Shown in pieces: positions 31,742 through 40,351 of a stretch of DNA of 49,953 bases (positions are counted from its first letter, which is position 1; each line of letters starts with the position of its first letter). Origin of the DNA: Anaerolineae bacterium (GTDB lineage: Bacteria > Chloroflexota > Anaerolineae > B4-G1). The notes beneath the pieces are model-generated. The model saw only the letters and a program-made list of their open reading frames with translations. It made no database searches and was not told where the DNA came from. The stretch spans positions 1-49,953 of the forward strand of contig JADHWW010000002.1 of assembly GCA_016783285.1 (NCBI GenBank), given 5' to 3'. The translations under genes were made by a program, and so were the position numbers.

Positions 31742-34315
31742 GTGATCCCCCAAACCCTCTCCCTCACCAACTTTATGTGTTACCGCCAGGCGAATTTGGA
31801 CTTTGCCGGCATCCACGTCGCTTGCCTGGCCGGCGAAAACGGCGCCGGCAAGTCGGCGCTGCTCGACGCCATCACCTGGGCGCTGTGGGGCAAGTCGCGG
31901 GCCAGGCGAGACGACGAACTGATCCGCCTGGGCGAGAAGGAGATGGCGGTCGAGTTCACATTTGGGTTGGGAGACCAAGCCTATCGCGTGCTGCGCCGGC
32001 GCAAGGGGGGCAAGCGCGGTAGTAGCCTGCTTGATTTCCAGGTGCGGGACACCTCCCCCCTCGTAGGGGGGACGGAGGGGGGTGGACGCTACCGTTCCAT
32101 CGCCGAGAGCGGCATCCGGGCCACGCAGGAAAAGATCGAGCGCGTCTTGCACCTCGACTATGAAACCTTTGTCAACTCGGCCTTTCTGCGCCAGGGCCGC
32201 GCTGACGAATTCACGGTCAAGACCGCCGCCGAGCGCAAGCGCGTCCTGGGCGACATCCTGGGGCTCGACCGCTGGACGGTCTATGAGGAGCGGGCCAAGG
32301 AACGACTGCGGGGCATCAAGGCCGAGGCGGAGATGATCAAACTGCGCCTCCGGGAGATCGAGGCCGAACTGGCCCGCCGGCCCGAGTACGAAACGCAACT
32401 TCGGACGGCTCAGGCGGCTGTAGCCGAACTGAGCGCGGCGCTCGAAGAGGCCCAGGTGGCTTACCGGCGGATCGAGGCGGCGCGAACGGAACTCGGGCAC
32501 GCCGAGGCGCAGATCGCCGAACTGACCGCACGCATCGCTCAGGCGGAGCAGGAACTGGCGACGCTTTCTGAGGAGCGGGCCGCGCGGGAGAAGCGGCTGG
32601 CCGAGTACGAGAAATTGCTGTCCCATGCCGGCGAGATCAAGGCCGGTTACGCGGCCTACCGGCGGGCGGCCGAGCAGGAGCGGACGCTGGGGGCTAAACT
32701 GCGCCAGTCGGTGGAACTGAACGAGCGCCGCGTGGCCCTGGAGGCCCGACTGGCCGAGGCGCGACACCGGCTCCAGGCGGAGCGCGAGGTCATCGCCCAA
32801 CGTTTGGCCGAACTGGAGAGCCGCCTGCCCGACGAACCGCTGCTGGCCGAGCACGAGGAGGTGCAGGCGCAACTGACCTACCTGGCGCAGTTGTCGGAGA
32901 GCCGGGAGGCGGCGCGGGATGACTTGGCGTGCATCGCCGAGGAGCAAGCCGGGTTGCGGGCGCGCAACGAGGCGCTGCGGGCGGAGATGGAGACGCTCAA
33001 GGAAAAGATCACGCTGCTGGAGCGAGCGGAGGCCGAGTGCCCCCTCTGCGAACAACCCCTCACCGACGAGCACCGGCTGCGGCTGGTGGGTCAAATCCAA
33101 ACCGAGGGGCGGGCCAGGGGGGACGCTTACCGGGCGAACCGAGCGATGATGGAGATGTTGACCAAACGAGCATTGGCGCTGGAGGGACAGATCTCCGAGA
33201 GCGACCATCTGCTGCGCGAACTTGCGGCACTGCAAAGGCGGGAGGCAGCGCTGGCCGAGCGCATCGAGCAGGGACGGCGGGCGGCTGAGGCGCTGGAGGT
33301 CGCCCAGGCGAAACGGGCTGCGGTGGAGCAACGGCTAACCACGGAGGACTACGCCCCCAGGGTACGGGCCGAACTGGCGCAGGTGTTGGCACAGGCGGAG
33401 AAACTGGGCTACGACACGGCGGCCCACGAAACGGCGCGGCGGGCAGTGGCCGAGGGGCAAGTCTTTGCCGAGCGGAAGGCGCAATTGGGCGCCGCGCAGA
33501 CAGGGATGGAGAAAGAGCAGGCGGCGCTCAAGCGGATCGAGGAGACCGAACAGCGACGGCGGAAACAGATAGAGACTGAGCAGGCCCGCCGGACGGAGTT
33601 GGAACAAAAAGCCGGGAAACTGCGGGAACGCCTGAAGGACGCTCCGGCGGTCGAGGCGCAGTTGCAGCGGGTGCGCGGGGAGGAGGCCGCTGCCCGCCAA
33701 CGGTTGGGCGCGGCGCAGCAGCGGCTGGAAGCGTGCAAATCGCTTGAGCGGCAGATGGCGGACAAACTCGAGCGGCGGGACGAGTTGGCGACCGAACAGT
33801 CCATCTACGACGAACTGCGGACCGCCTTTGGGGTCAAGGGCGTGCCGGCGATGGTCATTGAGGCGGCGGTGCCAGAGATCGAGGTCGAGGCCAACCGGCT
33901 CCTGGCGCGCATGACCGGCGGTCGTATGCACGTGCGCTTCGACACGCAGCGGGAGACGCTGGCGGGCGAGGTGCGAGAGACGCTAGAGATCAAGATCGCG
34001 GACGAACTGGGGACGCGGGAATATTCCCTCTACTCAGGGGGCGAAAAATTTCGGGTCAACTTTGCCATCCGCATCGCGCTCTCGAAACTCCTGGCGCGGC
34101 GGGCAGGAGCGCAGTTGCAGACGTTGGTGATTGACGAGGGATTTGGCACGCAGGACGCGCGGGGCCGGGGGCGGCTGATCGAGTCTATCAACGCCATTCA
34201 GGATGACTTTGCCCGCGTGCTGGTGGTCACGCACATTGAGGAACTGAAGGACGCTTTCCCGGTGCGCATCGAGGTGACCAAGACGCCGGAGGGGTCGGTG
34301 GTGGAGGTGGTGTAG
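31742..34315 (+). CDS. SbcC/Rad50-like SMC ATPase
   Basis: An 857-residue double-strand-break-type ATPase. Walker A GENGAGKS (~31-38) is followed by the Q-loop region FLRQGRADEF, long coiled coils (~180-425 and ~445-690), a zinc hook CPLC (Cys433/Cys436), then the signature YSGGEKFRVNFAIRIALSKL, Walker B LVIDEGFGTQD and a switch His in VVTHIEEL. Rad50/SbcC normally works with the SbcD/Mre11 nuclease, which is not in the window. Translation starts at GTG 31742. Residues ~104-115 (SPLVGGTEGGG) are encoded by an inserted G-rich repeat that keeps the frame. Shorter than E. coli SbcC and closer to Rad50-type size. Confidence 0.9.
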   Translation: MIPQTLSLTNFMCYRQANLDFAGIHVACLAGENGAGKSALLDAITWALWGKSRARRDDELIRLGEKEMAVEFTFGLGDQAYRVLRRRKGGKRGSSLLDFQVRDTSPLVGGTEGGGRYRSIAESGIRATQEKIERVLHLDYETFVNSAFLRQGRADEFTVKTAAERKRVLGDILGLDRWTVYEERAKERLRGIKAEAEMIKLRLREIEAELARRPEYETQLRTAQAAVAELSAALEEAQVAYRRIEAARTELGHAEAQIAELTARIAQAEQELATLSEERAAREKRLAEYEKLLSHAGEIKAGYAAYRRAAEQERTLGAKLRQSVELNERRVALEARLAEARHRLQAEREVIAQRLAELESRLPDEPLLAEHEEVQAQLTYLAQLSESREAARDDLACIAEEQAGLRARNEALRAEMETLKEKITLLERAEAECPLCEQPLTDEHRLRLVGQIQTEGRARGDAYRANRAMMEMLTKRALALEGQISESDHLLRELAALQRREAALAERIEQGRRAAEALEVAQAKRAAVEQRLTTEDYAPRVRAELAQVLAQAEKLGYDTAAHETARRAVAEGQVFAERKAQLGAAQTGMEKEQAALKRIEETEQRRRKQIETEQARRTELEQKAGKLRERLKDAPAVEAQLQRVRGEEAAARQRLGAAQQRLEACKSLERQMADKLERRDELATEQSIYDELRTAFGVKGVPAMVIEAAVPEIEVEANRLLARMTGGRMHVRFDTQRETLAGEVRETLEIKIADELGTREYSLYSGGEKFRVNFAIRIALSKLLARRAGAQLQTLVIDEGFGTQDARGRGRLIESINAIQDDFARVLVVTHIEELKDAFPVRIEVTKTPEGSVVEVV
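32050..32085. repeat. In-frame G-rich palindromic repeat in the SbcC-like gene
   Basis: CCTCCCCCCTCGTAGGGGGG begins the element, followed by GACGGAGGGGGGTGG. The C-rich and G-rich arms can pair. It adds about 11 residues in the N-terminal lobe of the ATPase head. Confidence 0.5.
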
Positions 34316-34358
34316 CAGGAGTGTTGACCAGACGCCCAATCCGTGATAAACTATTACA

Positions 34359-34787
34359 ATGTCAGGCTCTAACTGGATCGTTGAGGGCTACCAGGATGCC
34401 CAGGGACATCGCCCAGTAGACGAGTTCATTGATGCACTTTTTGCCAAGGATCGAGCCCGCATCATCTGCACTATGGTGAACCCATCAGCAACCATGTACT
34501 CCTTCGACGAGTACATTGCCAGGCAGATGAAGGACCCTGAATTCTACGCTGAGTATGAGGCTTTGGAAGCAGAGTTCAACTTTATCCGTCAGTTGATTGA
34601 CTTGCGTCTTAAGGAGGGGTTGAGCCAGCGTGCTCTGGCTGAAAGGGCGGGCACCCGGCAACCCCGTATTTCCCGCCTGGAGCACGGGCAACTTGGCTCG
34701 TTCGAATTCTTACATCGGGTGGCACGTGCGCTGGATGCGCGGTTGGAGATTCGATTGGTGCCCCACGAACATCACCCTTCGGCCTAA
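34359..34787 (+). CDS. HigB toxin N-terminus fused in frame to HigA-like XRE antitoxin
   Basis: A 142-residue protein with two parts. Residues 1-35 (WIVEGYQDAQGHRPVDEFID, then KDRARI) match the first strand and helix of HigB/RelE-type toxins, which normally run to ~110 residues. From Met46 (YSFDEYIARQMKDPEFYAEY) it matches a HigA-like antitoxin, with an XRE helix-turn-helix (LSQRALAERAGTRQPRISRL, ~89-108). A deletion of most of the toxin has joined the two genes. The toxin part lacks its catalytic C-terminal half, so the product is probably only a DNA-binding remnant; internal ATG 34494 could still give the antitoxin alone. Confidence 0.75.
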   Translation: MSGSNWIVEGYQDAQGHRPVDEFIDALFAKDRARIICTMVNPSATMYSFDEYIARQMKDPEFYAEYEALEAEFNFIRQLIDLRLKEGLSQRALAERAGTRQPRISRLEHGQLGSFEFLHRVARALDARLEIRLVPHEHHPSA

Positions 34788-34900
34788 GGGGGGAAGGGCC
34801 TCAACGCCGCCGGTGCACCCGCCAACTGCGGTCAGCAATTCTCATTTTACCGGATTCGAGGCTTCAGCCGGTGCTTTTTGATTAGGGAAGAAGGAGAAGC

Positions 34901-35275
34901 ATGGAAACGGCAACACTATCAATCGCAAAGAAGACGGTGACTGGCATAAGGCAGGTTGCCGACGACCTGAAGACTACCATTGAGGAACTGGTCGACACGG
35001 CCATCCGCCGCTACTTACGGCAGGAAGCCGAGAAAAAGATACGCCGCGAGGAACGACACTTTTGTACCCAGCATGCCCAGTTGCTTGACCAATATGCGGG
35101 TCAGTTCATCGCCATGCACAAAGGGCGGGTAGTTGATTCCGATGCCGATGAACTGGTTCTGTACCTGCGTATCCGCCAGAGATTCCAAAAGGTCGGCGTC
35201 CTCATCAAACAGGTCACCCCTGATCTCGAAGAAATCTGGGTTATGCGTTCGCCACGCCTTGAGTATGAACAATGA
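34901..35275 (+). CDS. DUF5678-domain protein with RHH-like N-terminus
   Basis: A 124-residue protein. Residues ~1-50 look like a ribbon-helix-helix DNA-binding unit (VADDLKTTIEELVDTAIRRY). The rest matches DUF5678-type proteins: LLDQYAGQFIAMHKGRVVDS, DELVLYLRIRQRF, VLIKQV, and a RSPRLE end. These usually pair with a small aspartic-protease-like gene; the frame that overlaps its stop (ATGA at 35272) begins like such a partner but soon breaks. Confidence 0.7.
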   Translation: METATLSIAKKTVTGIRQVADDLKTTIEELVDTAIRRYLRQEAEKKIRREERHFCTQHAQLLDQYAGQFIAMHKGRVVDSDADELVLYLRIRQRFQKVGVLIKQVTPDLEEIWVMRSPRLEYEQ

Positions 35276-35510
35276 AACTCTACACCTATTCCTACAGCGC
35301 GGATTATGCCCCTTCTATGCTCGTCGTTGACGTCACACTTAGGGCGCACCTGCCTCAAGGGCCGCATCGCTGGCGAGGGGCAAGGGAGCATTCCCCTCAA
35401 CATCTTCACCCCTCTGCTCAATCTTGCACCATCACGCCTACGACAATGCCGGCGCCCTGCTCCAGAGGGAGGTGCTCCTCTCCCTCACCGGCGTGGACAG
35501 CGGGGGCTAA
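35272..35510 (+). pseudogene. Broken partner gene of the DUF5678 protein
   Basis: It begins at an ATG inside the previous stop: KLYTYSYSADYAPSMLVVDV, which resembles the start of retropepsin-like proteins. The frame then degenerates; a later segment in another frame (YDNAGALLQREVLLSLTGVD, 35430-35507) looks like part of an unrelated coding sequence. The catalytic Asp motif is absent. Confidence 0.35.
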
Positions 35511-35854
35511 CGTAGCCGCTGGGCCGAGGCTCTCTGCCGGCGCTCGGTACGGCGCATCGCCCAGGATGTGCGAGACTCGTCCAGTTGGCGAGAGAGCGTC
35601 ATCCAGTCCTCGACCAGGAAGACAAAGCCAATACCGTTCGGGGTCAGGAGATAGGGGCTGAACCAGAGACGCAGCCACGTTTTGCTCATCGGGTACTTGA
35701 CAAGTTCCACCACCAGGACAGTCTGGCCCCAGTAGGGGTGCAGCCAACTCCGGCGGGCTGCTTTCTCCTGGGCTGGGTCAAAGACCTGGGCAAAGGTCTT
35801 GGGACGCACGCTCTTGATACGGCCATAAGAGACGACGAGCGGTGGGTTCTCCTA
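35507..35854 (-). pseudogene. Unrecognised fragment on the minus strand
   Basis: An open frame of ~115 codons without a clear ATG: PPLVVSYGRIKSVRPKTFAQ, then WLHPYWGQTVLVVELVKYPM and KTWLRLWFSPYLLTPNGIGF. The composition looks like real protein, but I do not recognise it. A TAG lies just upstream, and it faces the previous broken gene. The stretch 35855-36012 has no gene. Confidence 0.3.
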
Positions 35855-36012
35855 TCGTAGGTGATGGGCTGGCTCTCTTTCTGCGGTTAGCGGCACGGCG
35901 TTCTCTGGCCAGGCGGGTTAAAATCAGTCGGCGCAGGCCGACTTGGCAGATATTGGTGCAGTTTCAACTGCCGCAGTTATGTTGATGCGTCAGCCCCCCG
36001 AGGATTGTTTGT

Positions 36013-36666
36013 ATGACAATAGATGAGCCAATCGCGCCGGTTCAGGGATCGCAGCAATACTTTTTCTCCAACAAAATGGGCCGGATCGTCCTCATAGCGA
36101 TGGAAGAGGTGATGGGCCGCAATGGGGTGAATGCGGTTCTGAACCTGGCCCGGCTTCAGCATCGCATCGGTAATTACCCGCCGAACAACTTTGACCGGGG
36201 GTTCTCTTTCGACGAGTTGGGGCGACTGCTACAGGCGTTGGATGAGATGTATGGGCCGCGCGGTGGACGCGGACTGGCGCGGCGGGTCGGCCGGGCCTGT
36301 TTCAAGTACGGGATCAAGGACTTTGGCCCCATGCTGGGTATCGCGGATCTGGCTTTCCGCATACTACCCCTGGGGATGAAACTCAAACTGGGCTTCGAGG
36401 TGCTGGCTGAGACGTTCAACAAGTTCACCGACCACCTGGTGCGATTGGGGGAGGACGAGCAGTACTATCACTGGATTATGGAGCGCTGTGGTGTATGTTG
36501 GAGCCGCAAGTGTTCCTCGCCCTGCTGTCATCTGGCTACCGGCATCCTGGAGGAGGGGCTTTATTGGATTAGCGGTGGCAGGAGTTTCTACGTCGAAGAG
36601 GTGTCGTGCATTGCCGCTGGCGATAGCACCTGCACCATTCTGATTGGCAAGCACCCACTGGATTGA
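36013..36666 (+). CDS. V4R-domain protein
   Basis: A 217-residue protein. The C-terminal ~60 residues (ERCGVCWSRKCSSPCCHLAT, GILEEGLYWI, YVEEVSCIAAGDSTCTILI) match the V4R (4-vinyl reductase-like) small-molecule binding domain, with five Cys that could bind a metal or cofactor. The N-terminal part is helical (GRIVLIAMEEVMGRNGVNAV). V4R proteins often act as sensors beside signalling genes; a GAF-type histidine kinase remnant follows. Confidence 0.77.
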   Translation: MTIDEPIAPVQGSQQYFFSNKMGRIVLIAMEEVMGRNGVNAVLNLARLQHRIGNYPPNNFDRGFSFDELGRLLQALDEMYGPRGGRGLARRVGRACFKYGIKDFGPMLGIADLAFRILPLGMKLKLGFEVLAETFNKFTDHLVRLGEDEQYYHWIMERCGVCWSRKCSSPCCHLATGILEEGLYWISGGRSFYVEEVSCIAAGDSTCTILIGKHPLD

Positions 36667-36722
36667 GTAGGGGCGAACCTGTGTGTTCGTCCCTGGGGCA
36701 GACACGTGGGTCTGCCCCTACC
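36667..36722. repeat. Tandem-hairpin dispersed repeat
   Basis: Two hairpins in a row: GGGGCGAAC/GTTCGTCCC and GGGGCAGAC/GTCTGCCCC, separated by short loops. A REP-like unit lying between the V4R gene and the kinase remnant. Confidence 0.6.
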
Positions 36723-36756
36723 CCAAATCATTGAAAAGATACGATTGAGCGGGCAG

Positions 36757-38030
36757 ATGCGCAAGATCATTTTACAGGACTGGCGCAAGATATTTCCACT
36801 CAACGAGCCCGCGCATGACCTCCGTGTGCTCAACAAGCCGCTGTGGCTCTACCAGCGGGACGTGTTGGCGCGCTACACCGCAGAGGAACGCGAGATGGAC
36901 TCGCTGGCGGAGATCGATTCCCGCCGGGTCGAGACGATCTACCGCATCACTTCCCAACTTTCGACCAGCCTCGATCTGGACCACGTGCTGAACCGGGCCC
37001 TGACGTTGGTCGTGGGGGCTGTGGGGGTCGAACGGGCATCCATCCTGATGCTGGACGCGCAGACTTTAGCGGGCTCAGTCGAGCCGTCCGGGCAATTGAT
37101 CCATCGCGCTGCTCTGGGGACGGAGACCAAGTTGCCGCCTGGTGGCATTCCCACCCGCTTCCATCGAGGCGAGGGGCTGGTGGGTTGGGTGATCGAGCAT
37201 CGTGAAGCGGCCATCGTGCCCGATATTCGACGAGACCACCGCTGGGTGGAGCCACGGGAGCGGTGTCCTGAGCTTGTCGAAGGGCGGTGTCCTGAGCTTG
37301 TCGAAGGAAAGGAGCGGGAGTATCGTTCAGCGTTGGCCGTCCCCCTGCTGAGTGGTGCTCAAGTGCTGGGCGCGTTGCTGCTGTTCCATATTCAATCTGA
37401 TTTCTTCGACGAGGATCACTTGCGTCTGGTGGAGGCCGCCGCCGTCCAGGTCTCCAACGCCATCAGCAACGCTGCACTCTATGGCATGATCCGTGGCCAG
37501 GCGGAGCGGCTCGGGAGTATGCTCAAGACCCAGCAAGTCGAGGCGGCCAAGAGCCAGGCCGTTCTGGAGGGCGTTGCAGACGGGGTGATGGTGGCTGACG
37601 CCCGTGGCAAAGTCATCTTGCTCAATGACGATGCGTATAGAAAAAGTGATCAATCAGGTCATCGAGGCAATGGGAGTCCGAACAGAGGACAAGGGATTGA
37701 CTTTGTGGTCGGATGTGCCGCCTGCGCTCCCCGAGGTCACCGCCGATCCCAACCGCGTGGCCCAGATTCTGACCAATTTGGTGGGGAATGCCTACCAGTA
37801 CACACCGACCGGCGGTGAGATCGTGGTGTCGGCTCGTGCGCACGACAACGAGGTGCACATTTCGGTGCGCGACATGGGCATTGGCATAGCGCCGGAGAAT
37901 CTGGCCAAGATCTTTGACCGTTTCTTCCGCGCCGATGACCCGCTGGTGCAAGAGACACCGGGCACGGGGTTGGGGCTTTCCATCGTCGAGTCACTGGTAG
38001 AGATGCACGGTGGATGGGTTGTCGGTCAGG
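36757..38030 (+). pseudogene. GAF histidine kinase with internal deletion
   Basis: From ATG 36757 the frame encodes a helical N-terminus, a GAF domain (~70-245; TSLDLDHVLNRALTLVVGAV to FFDEDHLRLVEAAAVQVSNA), then the start of a PAS domain (GVADGVMVADARGKVILLN). At ~37630 it passes into another frame that begins at the end of a dimerisation region (EKVINQVIEAMG) and contains the HATPase domain (N box LTNLVGNAYQYTP, G1 RDMGIGIAPENL, F box FFRADD, G2 GTGLGLSIV). The rest of PAS and the phospho-accepting HisKA domain are missing, so autophosphorylation is not possible. At ~38025 it breaks again into the hydrolase gene. A 24-bp tandem repeat (37261-37307) adds RCPELVEGRCPELVEG to the GAF domain. 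Confidence 0.75.
37261..37307. repeat. Tandem copy of the CTGAGC/GTCGAAGG element inside the GAF domain
   Basis: Two adjacent 24-base units of CGGTGTCCTGAGCTTGTCGA-AGGG. They translate in frame as two RCPELVEG units. Confidence 0.7.
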
Positions 38031-38681
38031 TATCGCGCCTACGCGCTCGACCTGTGGGGCTTTGGCGATTCGGACAAACTGAAGGTGCACTACAGCATTG
38101 ATGCATACCTCGAACTAGTCGAGGAATTCCTGGATCGGTTGGGGGTACAGCGTATCTCACTGGTGGGGCATGCGTTGGGAGGCGTGGTTGCACTACTGTT
38201 CGCTGCCCGGGCCCCGGAACGAGTGGAGCAAGTGATGGGGGTGAGCGTGCCCCTGGTAGGCGCGGCAATCAACCGGCCATTTACCAGTCTTTCTAACAAC
38301 GGGGAGGCATTGGCACGGCTGGTAGCGCGGCGGGCCAACTTTCCCGAGGTGGACGTGGAGGCACGCAAGACCGACGTGCCCGCCATCACCTACAGCATGC
38401 GCTCCGCGATGGCGCACGATCTGGGCCGTGTGCTGTCTCCGATCACCATTCCCGTGCTCCTGGTGTACGGCGAGGGTGATACCCTCGTCAAGCCGCCGCA
38501 ACCAGAATGGTTACGAGGCTGTGACGAGAATGTGCGCACTATGCTTCTGGACGGCGCGCAACATTTCCCCATGCTGGAAAAGCGGAACAAGTTCAACCGG
38601 CTGTTGATGGATTTCCTCGACGCTGGAGGGGGGCTGGCCTCGCTAGAGTTGAAAGAGGAGTGGCAGCGCCGCTTGCGATAG
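38010..38681 (+). CDS. Alpha/beta hydrolase, N-terminally truncated, nucleophile Ser replaced by Ala
   Basis: About 223 residues from ATG 38010. The fold is clear from YRAYALDLWGFGDSD (~8-22), VLLVYGEGDTLV (acid region) and LDGAQHFPMLE (catalytic His). The nucleophile elbow reads VGHALGGVV instead of GHSLGG, so the Ser is missing. The usual first ~50 residues, with the oxyanion HGW loop, are also missing because the gene is joined to the kinase remnant upstream. It is probably inactive as an esterase or a decayed gene; a non-catalytic role cannot be excluded. Confidence 0.68.
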   Translation: MDGLSVRYRAYALDLWGFGDSDKLKVHYSIDAYLELVEEFLDRLGVQRISLVGHALGGVVALLFAARAPERVEQVMGVSVPLVGAAINRPFTSLSNNGEALARLVARRANFPEVDVEARKTDVPAITYSMRSAMAHDLGRVLSPITIPVLLVYGEGDTLVKPPQPEWLRGCDENVRTMLLDGAQHFPMLEKRNKFNRLLMDFLDAGGGLASLELKEEWQRRLR

Positions 38682-38716
38682 CCCTCCTATTCTCCCATTC
38701 CCCCAGTATAGTTCTA

Positions 38717-38777
38717 GTGCAAAAGTGGGGCAGACTTTCCAGTCTGCGCTCTGACAGGCTAGAAAGCCTGCCCCATG
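38717..38777. repeat. Imperfect 22-bp inverted repeat before rsmD
   Basis: GGGGCAGACTTTCCAGTCTG and, on the other strand, GGGGCAGGCTTTCTAGCCTG are the arms, related to the hairpin at 25326-25360. Confidence 0.5.
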
Positions 38778-38794
38778 TGGAGAGGAAGGACACT

Positions 38795-39349
38795 GTGCGC
38801 GTCATCACGGGCAAGGCAAAGGGGCGCCGGCTGAGGTCGGTACCGGGGGAAGGGACGCGGCCCATCACGGACCGGGCTAAATCGGCCCTCTTCAGCATCA
38901 TTGGCAACGACGTCGTGAGTTGCCGCTTCCTGGATCTTTTTGCCGGTACCGGACAGGTAGGGATCGAAGCGTTGAGCCGGGGAGCAGCAGAGGCCGTCTT
39001 CGTGGAGCGGGCCTGGCCCGCTCTGCGCACGGTCCGCGAGAATCTGGCTCGTACCCGGCTGGAGGCCGGGGCCCGGGTGGTGCAGGCCGACGTGTTCGAT
39101 TTTCTGGCCGGTGAGCCGGAGCCGTTCGACTACATCTACATCGCGCCACCGCAGTACCGGGGACTGTGGGCGGAGACGTTGCGGGCGCTGGATGCCAGCC
39201 CCTCCTGGTTGTCCGGCGATGGCTGGGCCATGGCGCAGATTCACCCCCGGGAGTACGAGGAACTGGCGCTGGAGCACCTGGCGCTCTTTGACCAGCGTAC
39301 CTACGGGAGCGTGATGCTGTGTTTCTATGGCCTTACGGAGAGTTCGTAG
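38795..39349 (+). CDS. rsmD: RsmD-type 16S rRNA (guanine-N2) methyltransferase
   Basis: A 184-residue enzyme. The start VRVITGKAKGRRLRSVPG follows GTG 38795, with GAGGAAGGA upstream. RsmD signatures are RPITDRAKSALFSII, FLDLFAGTGQVGIEALSRGA (SAM motif I) and VFVERAWPALRTVRENL. Motif IV, normally N/DPPY/F, reads APPQ (YIYIAPPQYRGLW), so a key catalytic residue differs; this may be a lineage variant rather than decay, as the rest is intact. Confidence 0.85.
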   Translation: MRVITGKAKGRRLRSVPGEGTRPITDRAKSALFSIIGNDVVSCRFLDLFAGTGQVGIEALSRGAAEAVFVERAWPALRTVRENLARTRLEAGARVVQADVFDFLAGEPEPFDYIYIAPPQYRGLWAETLRALDASPSWLSGDGWAMAQIHPREYEELALEHLALFDQRTYGSVMLCFYGLTESS

Positions 39350-39417
39350 TGGCGACTATGGTCGTCGCTTCGGCCGTCTGAGAACACAGATCGGCAGGAT
39401 TGGCAGATCGTGCGCGT

Positions 39418-39575
39418 CTAACCGTCAACCGTCGCCTGATAGTCGGCCACCGCCCGCCGGGTGGTGTACCAGACTCGTCCGCGCTTGATCGCCTCCAACC
39501 GGCCTTTGCGGAATCCCGTCGGGTCAACTTCTCTGCCCGCCGTTGGATTGCCTTTTCGGACTGTGTCGCTCTTTA
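39418..39575 (-). pseudogene. Remnant of a small excisionase-like HTH gene
   Basis: About 50 codons on the minus strand read PTGFRKGRLEAIKRGRVWYT and TRRAVADYQATVDG before a stop, like the end of an HTH_17/excisionase-type protein. No normal N-terminal part or start codon is present. The remaining bases of 39350-39599 show nothing else. Confidence 0.33.
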
Positions 39576-39599
39576 CACTAACAATCAAAGGAGTCAGTT

Positions 39600-40290
39600 A
39601 TGAACCGCATCACCCGTCTGATCGCCGTCGTTTTCCTCGTCACCTTCGCCATCGCGGCCTTGTGGGGTTTTCTGGCAGTAACGTCCTCTGCCGAAGAAAC
39701 CAGGTTTTTCGGAAAAAGCCTGGTTTCTCCGGCCCCCTCTACTTCAAGTCCCGCCTGGGCCTGATGCCCCCGGCTTATGGTCTGCCGCCGGGCGCTTTGG
39801 TCTCCATACGAGCCCCCAGCGCGTCACCGTTCCCCTACCTCAGCCCCTACACCACCGTGCCCGTGGGCAGTTGGCCCCACGTGCTGGCCGCCGCCGATCT
39901 GACGGGCGATGGCCGCACTGACGCCGCCGTCGCCACGGACAACTTTTTCGACCCGCCCAACGACGAGCGGCTGCACCTCTTTGCCGCGCAGCCGGGCGAC
40001 CTGGTCTCCCGCACCCAGCGCCTGACCGCCGGAACAGACCCCGAAGCCATCGTCGTGGCGGACTTGACCACCGACGGGCAGGCAGACGTGGCGCTGGCCG
40101 GTGACGACGCGCTGGCCTTTTACACCCAGACGCTCGGCCAACTGATCTGATCCCCTTCGCGCTGCCCTATCCCACCGGCGGCTACGACGCCCTGGACGTC
40201 GGCGACCTGGACAATGACGGGGAAGACGACATCGTTGTCCTGACCGCCACGGCGACCGTCTGCTTCAGTTTCGTATTCGTCGTGGCGATG
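39600..40290 (+). pseudogene. Exported FG-GAP repeat protein gene, frameshifted
   Basis: ATG 39600 (AGGAG upstream) starts a good signal peptide (NRITRLIAVVFLVTFAIAAL). Within 35 codons a palindromic repeat (39695-39728) has entered and the frame is lost. In the +2 frame FG-GAP/integrin-like repeats follow (VLAAADLTGDGRTDAAVATD, IVVADLTTDGQADVALAGDD), and after a second shift near 40148 a third (ALDVGDLDNDGEDDIVVLT). The end dissolves into repeat DNA. Such proteins form extracellular calcium-binding beta-propellers. Confidence 0.7.
39695..39728. repeat. 34-bp palindromic repeat that breaks the FG-GAP gene
   Basis: Arms AGAAACCAGG...TTTTTC and GGAAAAA...CCTGGTTTCT pair almost perfectly. Its insertion explains the loss of frame between signal peptide and repeats. 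Confidence 0.6.
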
Positions 40291-40351
40291 GTGGCGCTCT
40301 CCTACGCGATCGGCCGCTCAAGGCGTTGGGCAGTTTTCAACGATCCGTTGA

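Noticed and set aside
31742..34315. Intact SbcCD operon
   Set aside because: No SbcD/Mre11-type phosphoesterase motifs (DxH, GNHD) were found on either side.
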